From NCBI GenBank assembly GCA_916613615.1, contig OU744723.1, positions 27,426,710 to 27,490,709 of the forward strand: DNA of 64,000 nucleotides, written 5' to 3'. The notes below the pieces were generated by a model. The model was not told the origin of the DNA. It ran no database searches and saw only the letters and a program-made list of their open reading frames with translations. Shown piece after piece: positions 1 through 13,200 of this stretch (within the stretch, counting starts at the first letter, position 1; each line of letters begins with the position of its first letter). The position numbers and the translations under genes were made by a program. This DNA comes from Steromphala cineraria. Lineage: Eukaryota; Mollusca; Gastropoda; Trochida; Trochidae.

Positions 1-890
1 GTAGTTATAGGATCTAAGGAAAGCCACTATGTGTCATGAATAACGGTAGATAATAATATAGGAACTTAGGTAAGCCAATAGGTGTCACGAAAAGCGGTAT
101 TTATGGAAAAAGGGTAAGCCAGTGTGTGTTATAAATAATTTAATCTAGATACAGAAACTAAGGTAAGCAAATATGTGTCATGAATAACGCCAGATATTGA
201 AATTAGGTTATTCCAGTATATACCATGAATAACGGTAGATATGGAAACTACGGTAAGTCAGTATATACCATGAATAGCGGTAGATATAGGAACAAAGGTA
301 AGTCAGTATATACAATGAATAGCTATAGATATAGGAACTATGGTAAGCCAATATATACCATGAATAGCGGTAGATATAGGAACTAAGGTAAGTCAGTATA
401 TACAATGAATAGCTGTAGATATAGGAACTAAGGTAAGTCAGTATAAACAATAAATAGCGGTAGATATAGGAACTATGGTAAGCCAATATATACCATGAAT
501 AGCGGTAGATATAGGAACTATGGTAAGTCAGTATATACAATGAATAGCGGTAGATATAGGAACTATGGTAAGTCAGTATATACCATGAATAGCGGTAGAT
601 ATAGGAACTATGGTACGTCAGTATATACCAAGAATAGCGGTAGATATAGGAACTATGGTAGGTCAGTATATACCATGAATAGCGGTAGATATAGGAACTA
701 TGGTAAGTCAGTATATACAATGAATAGCGGTAGATATAGGAACTATGGTAAGTCAGTATATACCATGAATAGCGGTAGATATAGGAACTATGGTACGTCA
801 GTATATACCAAGAATAGCGGTAGATATAGGAACTATGGTAGGTCAGTATATACCATGAATAGCGGTAGATATAGGAACTATGGTAAGTTT
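1..890. repeat. 45-bp minisatellite
   Basis: Tandem copies of a 45-bp unit (core TAGCGGTAGATATAGGAAC) run from the left edge to about 890. Units before about 190 are degenerate; those from 480 to 890 are nearly identical and some pairs of units repeat as a higher-order block. Because 45 is a multiple of three, the array is open in frames on both strands. The resulting 15-residue periodic reading frames are artefacts. The array continues beyond the left edge. Confidence 0.95.
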
Positions 891-1238
891 CCGCGGTATT
901 GTAATGTTCGCCACTTGGCTTGCCATCCTTATGAACCTCCTCAAAGGTTTTCTTTGTATAGTTTCCAATAATTATGTCTGTTAGCAGATGAAAAGAGTTA
1001 AGCATTTATCTTAAGAGCAAACATATTACACATGAATGTTTCGAATGGCCTTAAGTATCTTAAACCTTTGGGGGTTGACATTTTTTGTTTTGGATCCTCA
1101 AAATATTTTGTGAAATGAGAGAATCACACAAAATACATTTGCATGTGATAAGAACAGTAGTTGCATATCTAATTTATCAAGCCTATGTATGCGAGCAGCG
1201 ACTTCTTTGAACTAATGTCATAACAACATCACACCAAG

Positions 1239-4200
1239 ATGTCTGCCTATTTGCTACTCGCTGTGTTCTTTGCCTACCTGATAAATTTCCATCTTTCATA
1301 TCTATTTCGGCGACAACTTGGCACCGAGCTCTGCAAACAGGAGTGTTTCCGCACTGGATTTTGTAATTTCATTAAGTATGATAAAACAAGTCTTCGGTGT
1401 ACACTGGAAATGGACCCAGCCAAAGGTGCTATTAAAGTAAAGGTAAATATCCACAACAAACTTGAATGAGCACCCCAAGTTTTTAACAGGCATTTTTCCC
1501 AAGGGAAGAATAATAAATATAAGGTAAAATATCATCAGCGGTATTTTTTAGAAAACATCATTACATTACCGCAACTGAATTGGGATATCCGATGAACTGA
1601 TATTTTGGTGTAAGTTACCATTATATATAATCTCATGTTATAGTAAACCATTCAGTGGTACACTTCCATTAGAATTAGAACGTGGTAGATTTTCCCGCCC
1701 TGTGACACCTCTTGTTGATAGGATTTGTCGTCCTGTAGTCGTCAGGCTGTCGAAGCGAAGATGACTTCTTAGTAAAATGTCCACATTACTCAGATCCCCG
1801 GTATGATCCATTCGATTTTTTTATAATTAGTACAAATGCTTCACCCAGTTATCGGACATTGAGTAAACTACATTTCTCTTGCAAGCTTGAAGCTATTGTA
1901 AATCCAATGGCCACTTTAGCCGTATTGTCGGCGTAAGATGTCAAATCACAATAATTTGTATTCAAGCCCTCCAATATTTGAGATATTTCTTTATACCTTA
2001 TCTTTTGATATTAAACTTGTATACTTGTATAATCTCGCTTCGTGTTTGTATTGTTTGTACGCTATTTTGTGTTTTAAACTGTCACTGTATCCGATTTATT
2101 ACACGACATGTATAATACAATATTTTGCCTGCCTATCTTTTAAAGTCAATTTTAAATAATTTTTTTGCTGTCATGTGTTATTTTTTTTTTATTCTTTATA
2201 CTGAAGTTTTTACTGCCTGTGATTTTGTCCTGGATTGCTTAAACGGCGCTTTCATCTCTTATCCTCGTTTTTGGGCATCACTTCCTCTTAAGGGATTAAA
2301 TAGAGGTTACAAATTATCGCTTCGAGGCAACCCTGTATCCAGATTATAAAATGGAGATTTATCGGAATGGTTCCCTGGTATATCGAGGATGCCGTGACGG
2401 GGGACCGCTCTTATTTACCATCTTAGTTACGCCAATGTGCTTATAAACGTTATGTTTTTCAATATTTAAAAAATGGGCTTAATAACAGTTGGGCTTAGAT
2501 ACGCGCAAGTCGTTAAAACATAACTCAACTAATGTAAACATAACTACATTGGTAGTAGCATATAGCCACAATAACGCTTATCATAACGTTGATTTTATTT
2601 GAGAGGAATTTCAGAAGCTTGTTAAAAAAAGAAGAACAACATCTTTATTTATATATGAATATCACAAAGAATGTAAATATATATATCATGCAATAAAGGA
2701 GATGCTTATCAAAAGGAACTTGTCCTTCTTAGCCAAATTGTCTTGAAGTATCTTGCCTGGCCAATCAGGTGTCTACGTTTCGAAGTTGAAGCTGACAAAA
2801 ATAGTCACCTGAAAGAATCATGTTCATGATGTTTCATCCAATAAGCATGAATGATGAATGAATGAATACAGGTTCCGAGTGTAGCTTCATTAGTTGCAGA
2901 TCAAATGGGATTGGGGTTGAATTACCATATGGGAGTCAACCCCCTCCCATTCTTCAATCAGTTTTTACAGAAACATCTATTTTATTTTGACAGCGGAACG
3001 TTGAGCAATGTGCAAACACGAAGATACGAATAAAGACTAAACGTGAAGTTACTCTCTGTATTTCAGGTAAGTGGGTGTGTTAAAGAGACAGTCCGCGAGT
3101 TTCAAGCTATACATGTTTGCTTTGATATGAACCAAAAGAACCTGTTAAGCGATATGAACCTTCATACTGTCACTATACTAAACGGGATAGCTTTTAAATT
3201 ATATTTTTCAGAAACAGTCGGTACTTCCCGATAAAATTACACCTTTGGTTGGTATATTTGAATCCAAACAACGCTTTAATCTATGCAATTATGTAGCTGA
3301 TTTCATGTCAGTCATTTTATCCCTGATTGTTTTCTTCACTCCACGTAAAGCGAATGACAAAAGTTCATCGCATTACATATTAGTATATTCTACGAATGGC
3401 ATGTTCCAGTGTACTGTGTCAAGTACGGCGATGCTTTCAGTGTGGGGTACACGTGGAGTAGGGAGGACAAGTGGTACACGTGCACAGCTGCGGGGAGAAT
3501 ACACGTGCAATACTCAACCGGGCTTGGTGAGTTCACATGGTGGGACCGTGTGTGTATTGTGTGAAGGGTTATGTGAGCGTGTGTATTTAGTGTGTGTGTG
3601 CTTTGCGTGGGCATGTGTACGTGCATTGTGTGAGCGTGTGCGAGTATATAAATTAATGAGTATATGAGAATTTGTGTTTATTTGAATGTACGTATAAGCA
3701 TGTGCTACTATTTCTAATATTTTTAGAAATACAAGAAACTTTATGTAGAAATAAGGAAGAGAATCATATGTGTGCCAACTTCTTTATTCGTTTTAGGCGA
3801 CGATTCGAAACAGCTCCTTGTGTCGTTGTCAAGCAAATTGCTTGACAACGACACAAGAAGCTATGTCGAAACGTTGCTTGACAACAACACAAGGAGCTAT
3901 GTCAAAACGTTGCTTGACAACGACACAAGGAGCTATGTCGAAACGTTGCTTGACAACGACACAAGAAGCTATGTCGAAACGTTGCTTGACAACAACACAA
4001 GGAGCTATGTCGAAACGTTGCTTGACAACGACACAAGGAGCTATCTCGAAACGTTGCTTGACAACGACACAAGAAGCTATGTCGAAACGTTGCTTGACAA
4101 CGACACAAGAAGCTATGTCGAAACGTTGCTTGACAACGACACAAGAAGCTATGTCGAAACGTTGCTTGACAACGACACAAGAAGCTATGTCGAAACGTTG

Positions 4201-7200
4201 CTTAACAACGACACAAGGAGCTATGTCGAAACGTTGCTTGACAACGACACAAGGAGCTGTGTCGAAACGTCGCCTAACATGAATAAAGAAGTTGTCATCC
4301 ATATAATCCTCTTCCTTATTGTATTTCCAACCTTTAAAATGCCTCTCAAAGAATTCATGTAGAACTTTATGTAGGCGCATTTGTATCATTCTGATGTTAC
4401 ATTCACGTTGAATATTCGAACACGGAGATTGGCTGGGACATATTTGGCTCTTTTAAGATTTCAGTTTTATTGGTCAGGTAGTTATATATAGTATTCAAAT
4501 GGTATATTTTTCTATTATAACGAAACAATAATCAATGAGTGACATTTGCGACATAATAGTTCACCAGCATTTCATTTACTTTCAGCGGTATTATACTCTG
4601 ATATTTATGGCTATAACTTCACAATGGTTCGACTGCAAGGACCAGAGTTGAAGCGCTATGACGAGAGCGAACAACGTCTCAGTCTGTACTCGATAGCCTA
4701 TGATCCTGGCTCCAAGATCTACCTTTTCATCAACGCTAACCAAGACAGGATCGGCAACCTTACAATAGGCCGTCAAGTGCGTCTCCACAGTACGTACAGG
4801 GTCTGGCTAGACCAGCAGTCTACGAGGTACGTCTAAAGCTACTCATTTAGAAGTGTTCTGTTTAATGTGGGAATTAAGTGGTCAACATGCGTTTGGATGA
4901 AATCATTTATCATTATCAATACAGTTTACGTAAAATGGCATTGTATTTTTCATTGAGTTCTCATAAATGCTACCAGAGTTTTGTATGATTAAAAGTTTTT
5001 TCCCGCTTTTATTTCAAAAGTACATATGTGTTGCCTTTCTTTGAATTGAGGCTGGTTCTCTATTAGATGGTGGGTAAAGGCACGACTAATCGGTTCGACC
5101 GTAATCTATCATAAACAATCAGGATTCCTTGGCAACAATACTACCTCAGTGTGTAGTATGTTCGAGTCCATTTGGAAACAAAAAGTAAACCCAAAACAAA
5201 CTGATCGTCTTTGTTTTAAGGAAACCTTTATCCCTTTTGTATGTTTGTCTAACGATCATTTGTTACATATGGTACGGGTGTAACAGTGACAGTAACGGTT
5301 TTATCCTATAACGAAACAAGCAAAATGAGCAATGTCAGCAATTATATTCAGCGCTCCATGAGCTGGGTTTGTTCACCTCTATAAAAGGTGACTAGGTCAA
5401 AGCATTAACATTATTAGGAAAGTCAGTGAGCCAACATATAACCTACTAATTACGCCAACCTAGTCAGTCAAGTTGACAACCCAAAAATGTTATATCGACA
5501 CCTAAATGCTTTAACATCTGGGAGACTAGAGAAAGCAAGGTCTCCGTTCGAATTATTTGTTACATCACACTGTCGGCAATTATGTTTAATAATCTAGAGG
5601 AATATATTGGTAACAGCTTCTTTGTTAATTGTATGCGATATCCTCGATTTTTCTATGTTTATTAATCTCTTGAATGATTTGGTATCAAACTCGCTTTCGC
5701 TCGTTTTATACATAATCATTAACTCGTTTAATAAAAATATTATAAATAGTATTACATAATTTTTTGTATACTCTCTATATTGAACAAAATGTTTAATTAA
5801 TTCTGGAAAATTTATTATTATTTATTGATTCAATTATAGAACAAATACGTATTCGTTCTCATGTATCTACATGTATATTTTGTCCTGTACCAATCGCTAG
5901 ACACTTGAATAAAATATTTTTCTTCTTCTTTTTCTTTTCTTCAACCCAAAAATGTTATATCGACACCTAAATGCTTTAACATCCGGGAGACTACAGAAAG
6001 TAAGGTCTCCGTTCGAATTATTTGTTACATCACACTGTCAGCATTGTTTAACAATCCAGAGGAATATATTGGTGACAGCTTCTTTGCTCATTGTATGCGA
6101 TTGCCTCCATTTTTGTTTGAGATGTTTATTAATCTCGTGAATGATTTGGTACCATGCTCGCTTTCGCTCGTTTCATACATAATCATTAACTCGTTTAATA
6201 CAAATATTATTAAATGGTATTAAATAAATGTGTGTATGCTCTCTATATTGAACAAACTGATTAAATAATTCTGGAAAAGATATTCTTAAATATTGCTAAA
6301 CAGTTATTGATTCAATTATAGAACAAATACGTATTCGTTCTCATCACAATGCAAAGAATGTTTATTTCAAGTGATCAAAATACGCGAGAAATTTTATCTA
6401 ATCAATTTGCAAGACACCTTCATCCCATGTACTCGCATCAGTGAATTGTCATTAGATCCCTCTATACAATCAATTATCAACTAAACTAGATTAGTGCTTG
6501 CGGGACAGCGCAAAATTATAGCAGTCCTGACACTGGGGGCTTGACCTTCCCCTGTTCCGCCTTCTCCACAGCCACAATAAAGAAAAACACCTCAAACGAG
6601 ATTTAAGAAATAGTGACCTTGAACCTTGATCTTGGATGTCCAAATGTCAAAAACAATCAAAGAAATAAGAAATATTGCACGGGCAACTTAAAGACTGGGT
6701 AATGCTCCACATTTGGCATATACCCAAATTGAGCCTGGACTCATAGAAAGGAAAGAAAAAAAGTTGCAGGTTTTTAATGATTTTATCCTGGCCTTGATCG
6801 TGACCTTACATGTTCACATGTAAAAAAACTTCAGACCATGTATAAACACCAAATAATTGTTTCCAAAGAGATATTATCAAGGAAAGATTAATTTTGTGTT
6901 CAAATTTCAAAATTTGATTGAAGGGTAAACAATTACAATAACCCTTATCTCGCGACCTTGACCTTTGATCTTGCTGCGTTATATTGACCTTGGAAGATTG
7001 TAGCAAAAATCCTTTTAAAATTTTAAACTTTTCTACAGGCAGGCTATTTTAAAGAGAAGCCAGCAAACATAAGTTATGCCTCGTTTACACTTGCCCGCAA
7101 AATGCCTAAGCCGTATTCCACTGTGCTCCGCGTATTGCGGAAGAAATCGTACAGTGAAATCAACAAATTGGCCTGTCAATAAAGTTTTTCATGAACGCCG

Positions 7201-10200
7201 TACACCGGCTTATTAAGGATTTTGACCACTTGTAAGCGATCTTCCGCGCTCCTCCGCCATTGTCCGGATTTTAACCACCAAAGTCGTACGCAATGCTCCG
7301 CCTTTATCCACAGCCTGCCGCCATTGTCCACCAAAGCAAGCTTCGTATTCACCAATTTGCAACATATTCCGCCGATGGTCCGCCAAGGTCCAACTCGATC
7401 CGATTTGGACAAAACAGAATCCTCCATCCGCCACCGAGTACCACTCCCTACCTCTCTCTACCGCTCATTGTCGCAGTATGCCGCACGTATACGCATGCGG
7501 AACCAGGCGAAATCAAGCGTGCACACATTTTTGGGTCACGCGTGAGCACGCTACAGCCCCTATATAAGTACCAGGTATTTTCTTTGCCATTCAGCAACAA
7601 GATGTCAAGCTGTCACCATCGAAATGTTTCGAGGAAATCATAGAGAAGTAGAGAGACAACAGAGAATACGAAGAATCAAACTTGCAGGAGCAGTTTGTTT
7701 GGTACTTATAGACGTTTTTGAAAGACAAGAGAGAGAACGACAGGTTGAACAGGATGACCGTAAGAAGAAGACTAGAAAGACCAGGCGATTGTGGGTCAGA
7801 GAATGGCTGTCCAGAAGGCCTGACTATGGCCAATATCACCAGTTGCTGACAGAATTACATAGAGAAGATATCAGAGGCTACAAGAATCTCCTGCGCATCA
7901 CACCAGATATGTTTCACGAAATAGTTGAAAGGCTCACCCCCCACCTGGAAAAGAAAGCAACCTTCATGAGGCAACCACTGGAAGTAGGTCTAAAACTGGC
8001 AAACACCCTCCGCTTCCTGGCCAGTGGTGACTCCTATCCAAGTCTGCAGTACAGTTTTCGGGTGCATGTTAGCACAATATGTAAGTTCATACCTGAAGTG
8101 TGCCAAGCCATCGTAGAAGTGTACAAGCCTGAAGTTCTGGTGTGTCCAAAGACCCCAGAAGAATGGAAGCATGTGGCCGAGGGTTTCAGCACTCGCTGGA
8201 ACTACCACAATTGTCTGGGCGCCCTAGACGGCAAGCATGTAGCCATGAAGAAACCACCATCTGCAGGATCATTCTACTACAACTACAAACACTTTCACAG
8301 CATAGTACTTATGGCATCGGTTGATTCTGGTTACAAGTTCCTGTATCTGGATGTTGGTGCTGAAGGAGGAGCCTCAGATGGTGGCATATAGAGTCATTGC
8401 AACCTACACGAGGTTATAGAAGATGGAATTTTCCGTTTACACTTGTCCACGTTTATTAATTGGTTAGCGCATACTTCACGCGATGTTCCGTAAGCAAATT
8501 GCGGAGGCGATTTTCAAACTGGTTTGAAAAAATCCTCCGCTGTTTTCCGCACCGTACGGCATGGTAAACCCAATTAAAACCTTATAGAACAGTTTACGGG
8601 ATGATTTTACCTTTATCCGCTTGGTGTACTCTAGAACAAGATTTTTGGCGGGCCCTCGCGGAGGCATTTTGCGGGCAAGTGTAAACGAGGCATTACTTGT
8701 CTGTCTGGCACGTCATCCTCTAACGTCAATCCTCATCCTCTTGTTTGAGAACGCATGACGTGCACGCGTTGCCCATAAGAGATCGCGACTTGGTCGGTGG
8801 AGGGACATTCTTAAAATGAGTGATGACTCGGTGTCTGTCTTAAGTTAAGAGACAGAACCCATGCCTGGAAACGTCGAGGAGAACGTATTCAGCCTGTTAA
8901 CGTCATGGAACGTGATCGTTACTGGGGCGAATTGTCATGGTATGGAAAAGTATCCACATTTACGGAAAACAGATCTGCTTTTGTAAAACCATACACCATC
9001 GTACAGCTCTTCGATGTTGAGACCAGGTGATAGCGGCGGTGGTCATACCCTTACAAAGGTTACATCCTGGGCACCTTTCCTACAGGAGAATGCACGTCCA
9101 CATACAGATCGCCTCACTCAAAGTATGCTGCAGCACAACATTTGCGTCTTGGCATGGCCAGCCAGGCCACCAGACCTTGCCCCAATAGAACATGTTTAGG
9201 ATATCCTTTAGAGTGGCTTGCGGATGAAGCATTGTTAAAGTAAACTTTAAATTACGGAATCCTACGTTTCTTGGATATTTATGATTATTGGAAGAGTCAA
9301 TTATTTGGTGTTGCTAAACTTTTGTTACTAAGGATATTTATTTTTCTTCTTCATTAAATGAGATACACCGTTTTTGTCAACCAAAGACACATATCCAATG
9401 GAACATAGTGTTGTATGATACAGTGCGTCAATCAATATCACACTGATAGAAAGGAACTCCTATTTCAGTTTCCTGAAGTCACTTAGTACTATTGAAGCAG
9501 ACCTGAAAGCGGGCTATGTTTTCATCAAGACGGGATATGGGGAAATATACAGAAGCACTTTCCCGCCTACCAAGATAAAGAAACTTGAGGCACAGGGGAA
9601 CATGTGTCTTCATCGGAGAGTCAAGTAGGTGGTGAAGTAGATTCTATAAACCTCTCTAGGTCTGTTTGTTAACTACGGGGTAGTTATATCGGGGTTCACA
9701 CGTTCCAAACGATCCCCTAGGGCAAAATCTCACTTTCTCATTGTGACGTCACAAATCGCCCATGACGTTATGTTCCATGTTCCACGGCGGCTAGCAGCTT
9801 ATTCTTGAAAGTAGATTTTGAGAATGTATTAAATTTTCCGACTACGATAAAAAAAACGCAGAATATTATTTAACTGTTTGTGACATAAAGATGAAGTAGG
9901 ACATGAAGATTACTCTCATATTATAGCCTTTATATCTATTACCTTGATCACAACTCAAATGTCGTTGTTTCTCGATGTTAATTGGTTTGTTAATAAGATA
10001 GTAGTTTCAAATATGTAATTATATTTTCGAAGGGTGTACTAATTAAAGAAATATTACTGTTTAAAGTTCCTTCACTTTCATATTTTGAGTAGTAGATTTA
10101 TTGGCTAGTGTGAAATCTAAAAATGAGATGCCGGGGGTATATTGTTTTTGCCCTGTCCGTCTGTCTGTCTGTCAGTCATAAAAAAACCTTTAACCTTGCT

Positions 10201-13200
10201 TTAATGTTAATTGCTTGTGGGTAGACCTTTGATATTTCACATGTGCATTTATCATGATAAGACCTTTCAGATCAGATCATAATTATTGATCTCGTGACCT
10301 TGACCTTGGCGCAGCAAGCGTTTTTCGAAATCTTTAACCTTTGCTATAACTTGGGATTGGATACATATAGACCTTTGATATTTCAGAAATGTCTCGGGTG
10401 CATATTGACAATAAAATATACATTAACACTTTTCTGATATCCGGGGGCATTAGATTTTAACAATCACATCTTGTCTTAATAATAGGATTCAATATATTGA
10501 AATTTAAGTTTAGCAGTTTTGGTATTTGGTGATGATGTTTGAGTTTCTGCCACCTTTGTTGATTTGTGAGAATTAGACGGAATGTTGTTGAAATTGTTGT
10601 TTTGCTGGTTTGTCCAATGTACTTTAATATTGATCTTGACAATATGGTTAAAATAAATTATGATGACAATTTCTCCTACATTGAAAAACAAATGAATATT
10701 TGGTCAGCCCGAAACCTAACTCCTTTAGGCAGAAACAATATCCTTAAATCCTTTTTACTGCCAAAACTAAATCATTTTTTTTCTTTAGTGCCAAATCTGC
10801 CAAACGGTAAAATTGAAAAATTCCAGAAGAAATGTTTTCATTTCATATGGAAGGGTAAGCCCGATAAAGTAAAACGAAATGTATTAGTTCTTAAACCTGA
10901 ACATGGTGGAATAAAAGCTCCAAATATCAAAGAAATCATAGCATCACAAAAATTAAGGTGGATAAGGAGACTACAAAGTGTAGAAAAATGGGGGACTCTT
11001 TTTTTTTATTTAGGTTAAAAGGGATACATGAACTTTGGCTTTCAGAGAGCAAGTACATTAAAAATACAGTACTACCATCTGTAACTAACACCTTTTGGAA
11101 AGGTGTTCTTCTATCATACTCTGATTTTATTGAAAAGTGTAAAACGGAAAATATCTCAGAAAGTGAAATTCTTAGTCAATCCTTGTGGAATAAATATGGA
11201 GACGGAAAACCTATCTTGTACACCTCTCGGTATCAGAGAGGGGTCAGATTTGTTAATGACCTCGTACACCTGGATGGTAGATTGTTACATCATGATGAAT
11301 GCAAATTTAACATCAAAACTAATTTCTTGAATTATGAAGGTATAAAAAGGGCTCTTTTGTTATATATCACAAGTTTTGGTATGAAGAAAATACCAAATAT
11401 GGCTCCAGGTCCAATCTAGAATTATTCATCACATTCCACCCACACATTGCTACCTTTTTAGGATAAAAATATCAGAATCACCCCTCTGTCGGTTTGTAAT
11501 TGGGATCTAGAAACTTTAGAACATATCTTTTGGTGCTGTGGCCCGGTGTTCAAATTATGGAGAAAACTAGAAAAATGGTTTGAAACAGCCCAAAGTTATC
11601 TTAATTGAAACAATTTCCAAGATATTGCTTGGAATAAAGGGGAAGAACAACAATCCCATTAACGCAATGATCATACTCATCAAAGACATAATTTTCAAGA
11701 ACATTCAAAACATGATTATTCCAGATTTTATCTACATACTGAACTAAAATAAACAGTACTATGACATAACAAAATACATTTACTTTGTGTCCGATGAGAA
11801 TGATATGTTTGTGAAATTTTGGCCATCATTACATACCATATTTATGAACTAAAAACATGTTTTTCATCCTCCTATAATCGTTGACAATATGTATACAACT
11901 GTCACTCTTCTGTATTAACAAATAGGTCACAGTGATTATGTATATTTAGTGTATATGGACCACCAAATCCCGTTTATGTTTCATGTATCCTCTTACGTGT
12001 TTGTATTTGTATTGCCAAATTTTGTCCTATGTTGTGATATGCTTACTGTTGTCACTGTCGTGTACCCGGTATGGAGGGGATTTATCAAAATGGTGGACGG
12101 GACAGGTCAACAGAGGTAGGTGTCTGCTTTCATTGCTCCCTTCTCCTAATCGTTGAGGTTAAGATGGTCATCTTTAACTGTGGTAATCAGGAATAGAATC
12201 TTGAATACATTACTTATGAGTTTTGGTTCCGAAACTCCAAGAAATTTGCGTATTTTAGATGTCAAGTTGATGTTTATCTCACTTTCATTTTCGAAGCGGA
12301 GAGGAGACTTTTAAGTGCCCTTTTCATGCCCTTTACGCCTTGAATCTCATACATATTGTCGCGCATATCAGTGTTTGGTTATAAGAAAGATTTCGTTGCA
12401 ACTTGAACTGATTTGGTTCAGAAACTACGAAGTTATTGACAAAATAACAAATCAACATGGCAGCGGAGTGGATTCGCCGACTAAACGGCGGAGCGGACCC
12501 AGTAAGTCGGGTAGGGAGGGGACATTTTTGTCTCAACAGTCTCTACAGTACAATTTGAAAGTAATGTCCCCTCCATATCCACTTGTGTGCCCTCCATATC
12601 CAAAAATGTCCCCTCCCTACCCGACTTACTCCAATAGTTGTACCTGAGCGCACGTGAATCATGAACGCGGAGACCGTTTGGCTGAGGGGTTGAAGAATCA
12701 GGTGTGCGAGAGTTCATCTAACTTGTACCAGAGGTCGAGTCCGGTATATATGCCACACAGAAGCTCAACGATATATCAATCAAATTTCAACATGACATCA
12801 GTTTTTTTCACGCAGAAATGCATATGTTTCTTAGAGTCATGTTTCACCTCATTATTTATAAGCAGAGGAACAATGTCCATTTCAAGTAGCTGACATTGGC
12901 ATGAGCCTCTCGTGCTGTACGTGCAATCCGTTAGGGAGCCGTACAAGCTACCACAATAGATGGTATGCGCATTTTATATATGAAAACAGCTTATTACAAA
13001 GTTAATTTGTTATGCGCAGAAATAGTTGGTACCAATGTTGTTGTTTTTTTTCATAAATTATAAACATATTAAGAATAATTCACGGTAATGTTCTTCTCAG
13101 GAAAAATATGAAACTTAGTCATGAGGTCACGAAAAACTTCCTGTATTTCAACTGGCCTCCGTAGTTAATAGATAAGTCACTGGGCTTAAAATCAACAGGT

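Larger units (their letters stand above)
7077..8692 (+). mobile_element. PIF/Harbinger-type DNA transposon with intact ends
   Basis: A 1616-bp element bounded by perfect 31-bp terminal inverted repeats (7077-7107 and 8662-8692, tip TGCCTCGTTTACACTTGCCC). It is flanked by TTA on both sides (7074-7076 and 8693-8695), the 3-bp target duplication typical of PIF/Harbinger. It contains a broken transposase on the plus strand and no recognisable Myb/SANT-like second protein, so it is non-autonomous. Perfect ends suggest recent mobility. It lies in intron 3 of gene A. Confidence 0.92.

Noticed and set aside
208..1005. Long periodic frames on both strands over the 45-bp array
   Set aside because: The unit length is a multiple of three, so any stop-free unit gives a long frame; there is no start context or homology.
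3245..3667. 140-codon frame over gene A exon 2
   Set aside because: It uses a different frame from the one conserved with gene B (IFYEWHVPVYC) and its C-terminal part is GT-rich repeat.
3772..4389. Four overlapping frames of 90-196 codons in the 36-bp array
   Set aside because: Same artefact of a 36-bp period. The region lies in an intron between two conserved exons of gene A.
4586..4826. Idea that gene A and B modules are FGF-like or another beta-trefoil
   Set aside because: Aromatic and glycine spacing is only vaguely similar and no family signature (such as QxW) is present, so no fold is assigned.
5060..5130. Possible tRNA-like sequence with GGTTCGACC
   Set aside because: No matching A-box and no cloverleaf can be drawn; probably chance.
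5477..6345. Pair of direct repeats considered as LTRs
   Set aside because: Only about 75 bases separate the copies and no TG...CA ends or primer-binding site are seen; a tandem duplication is simpler.
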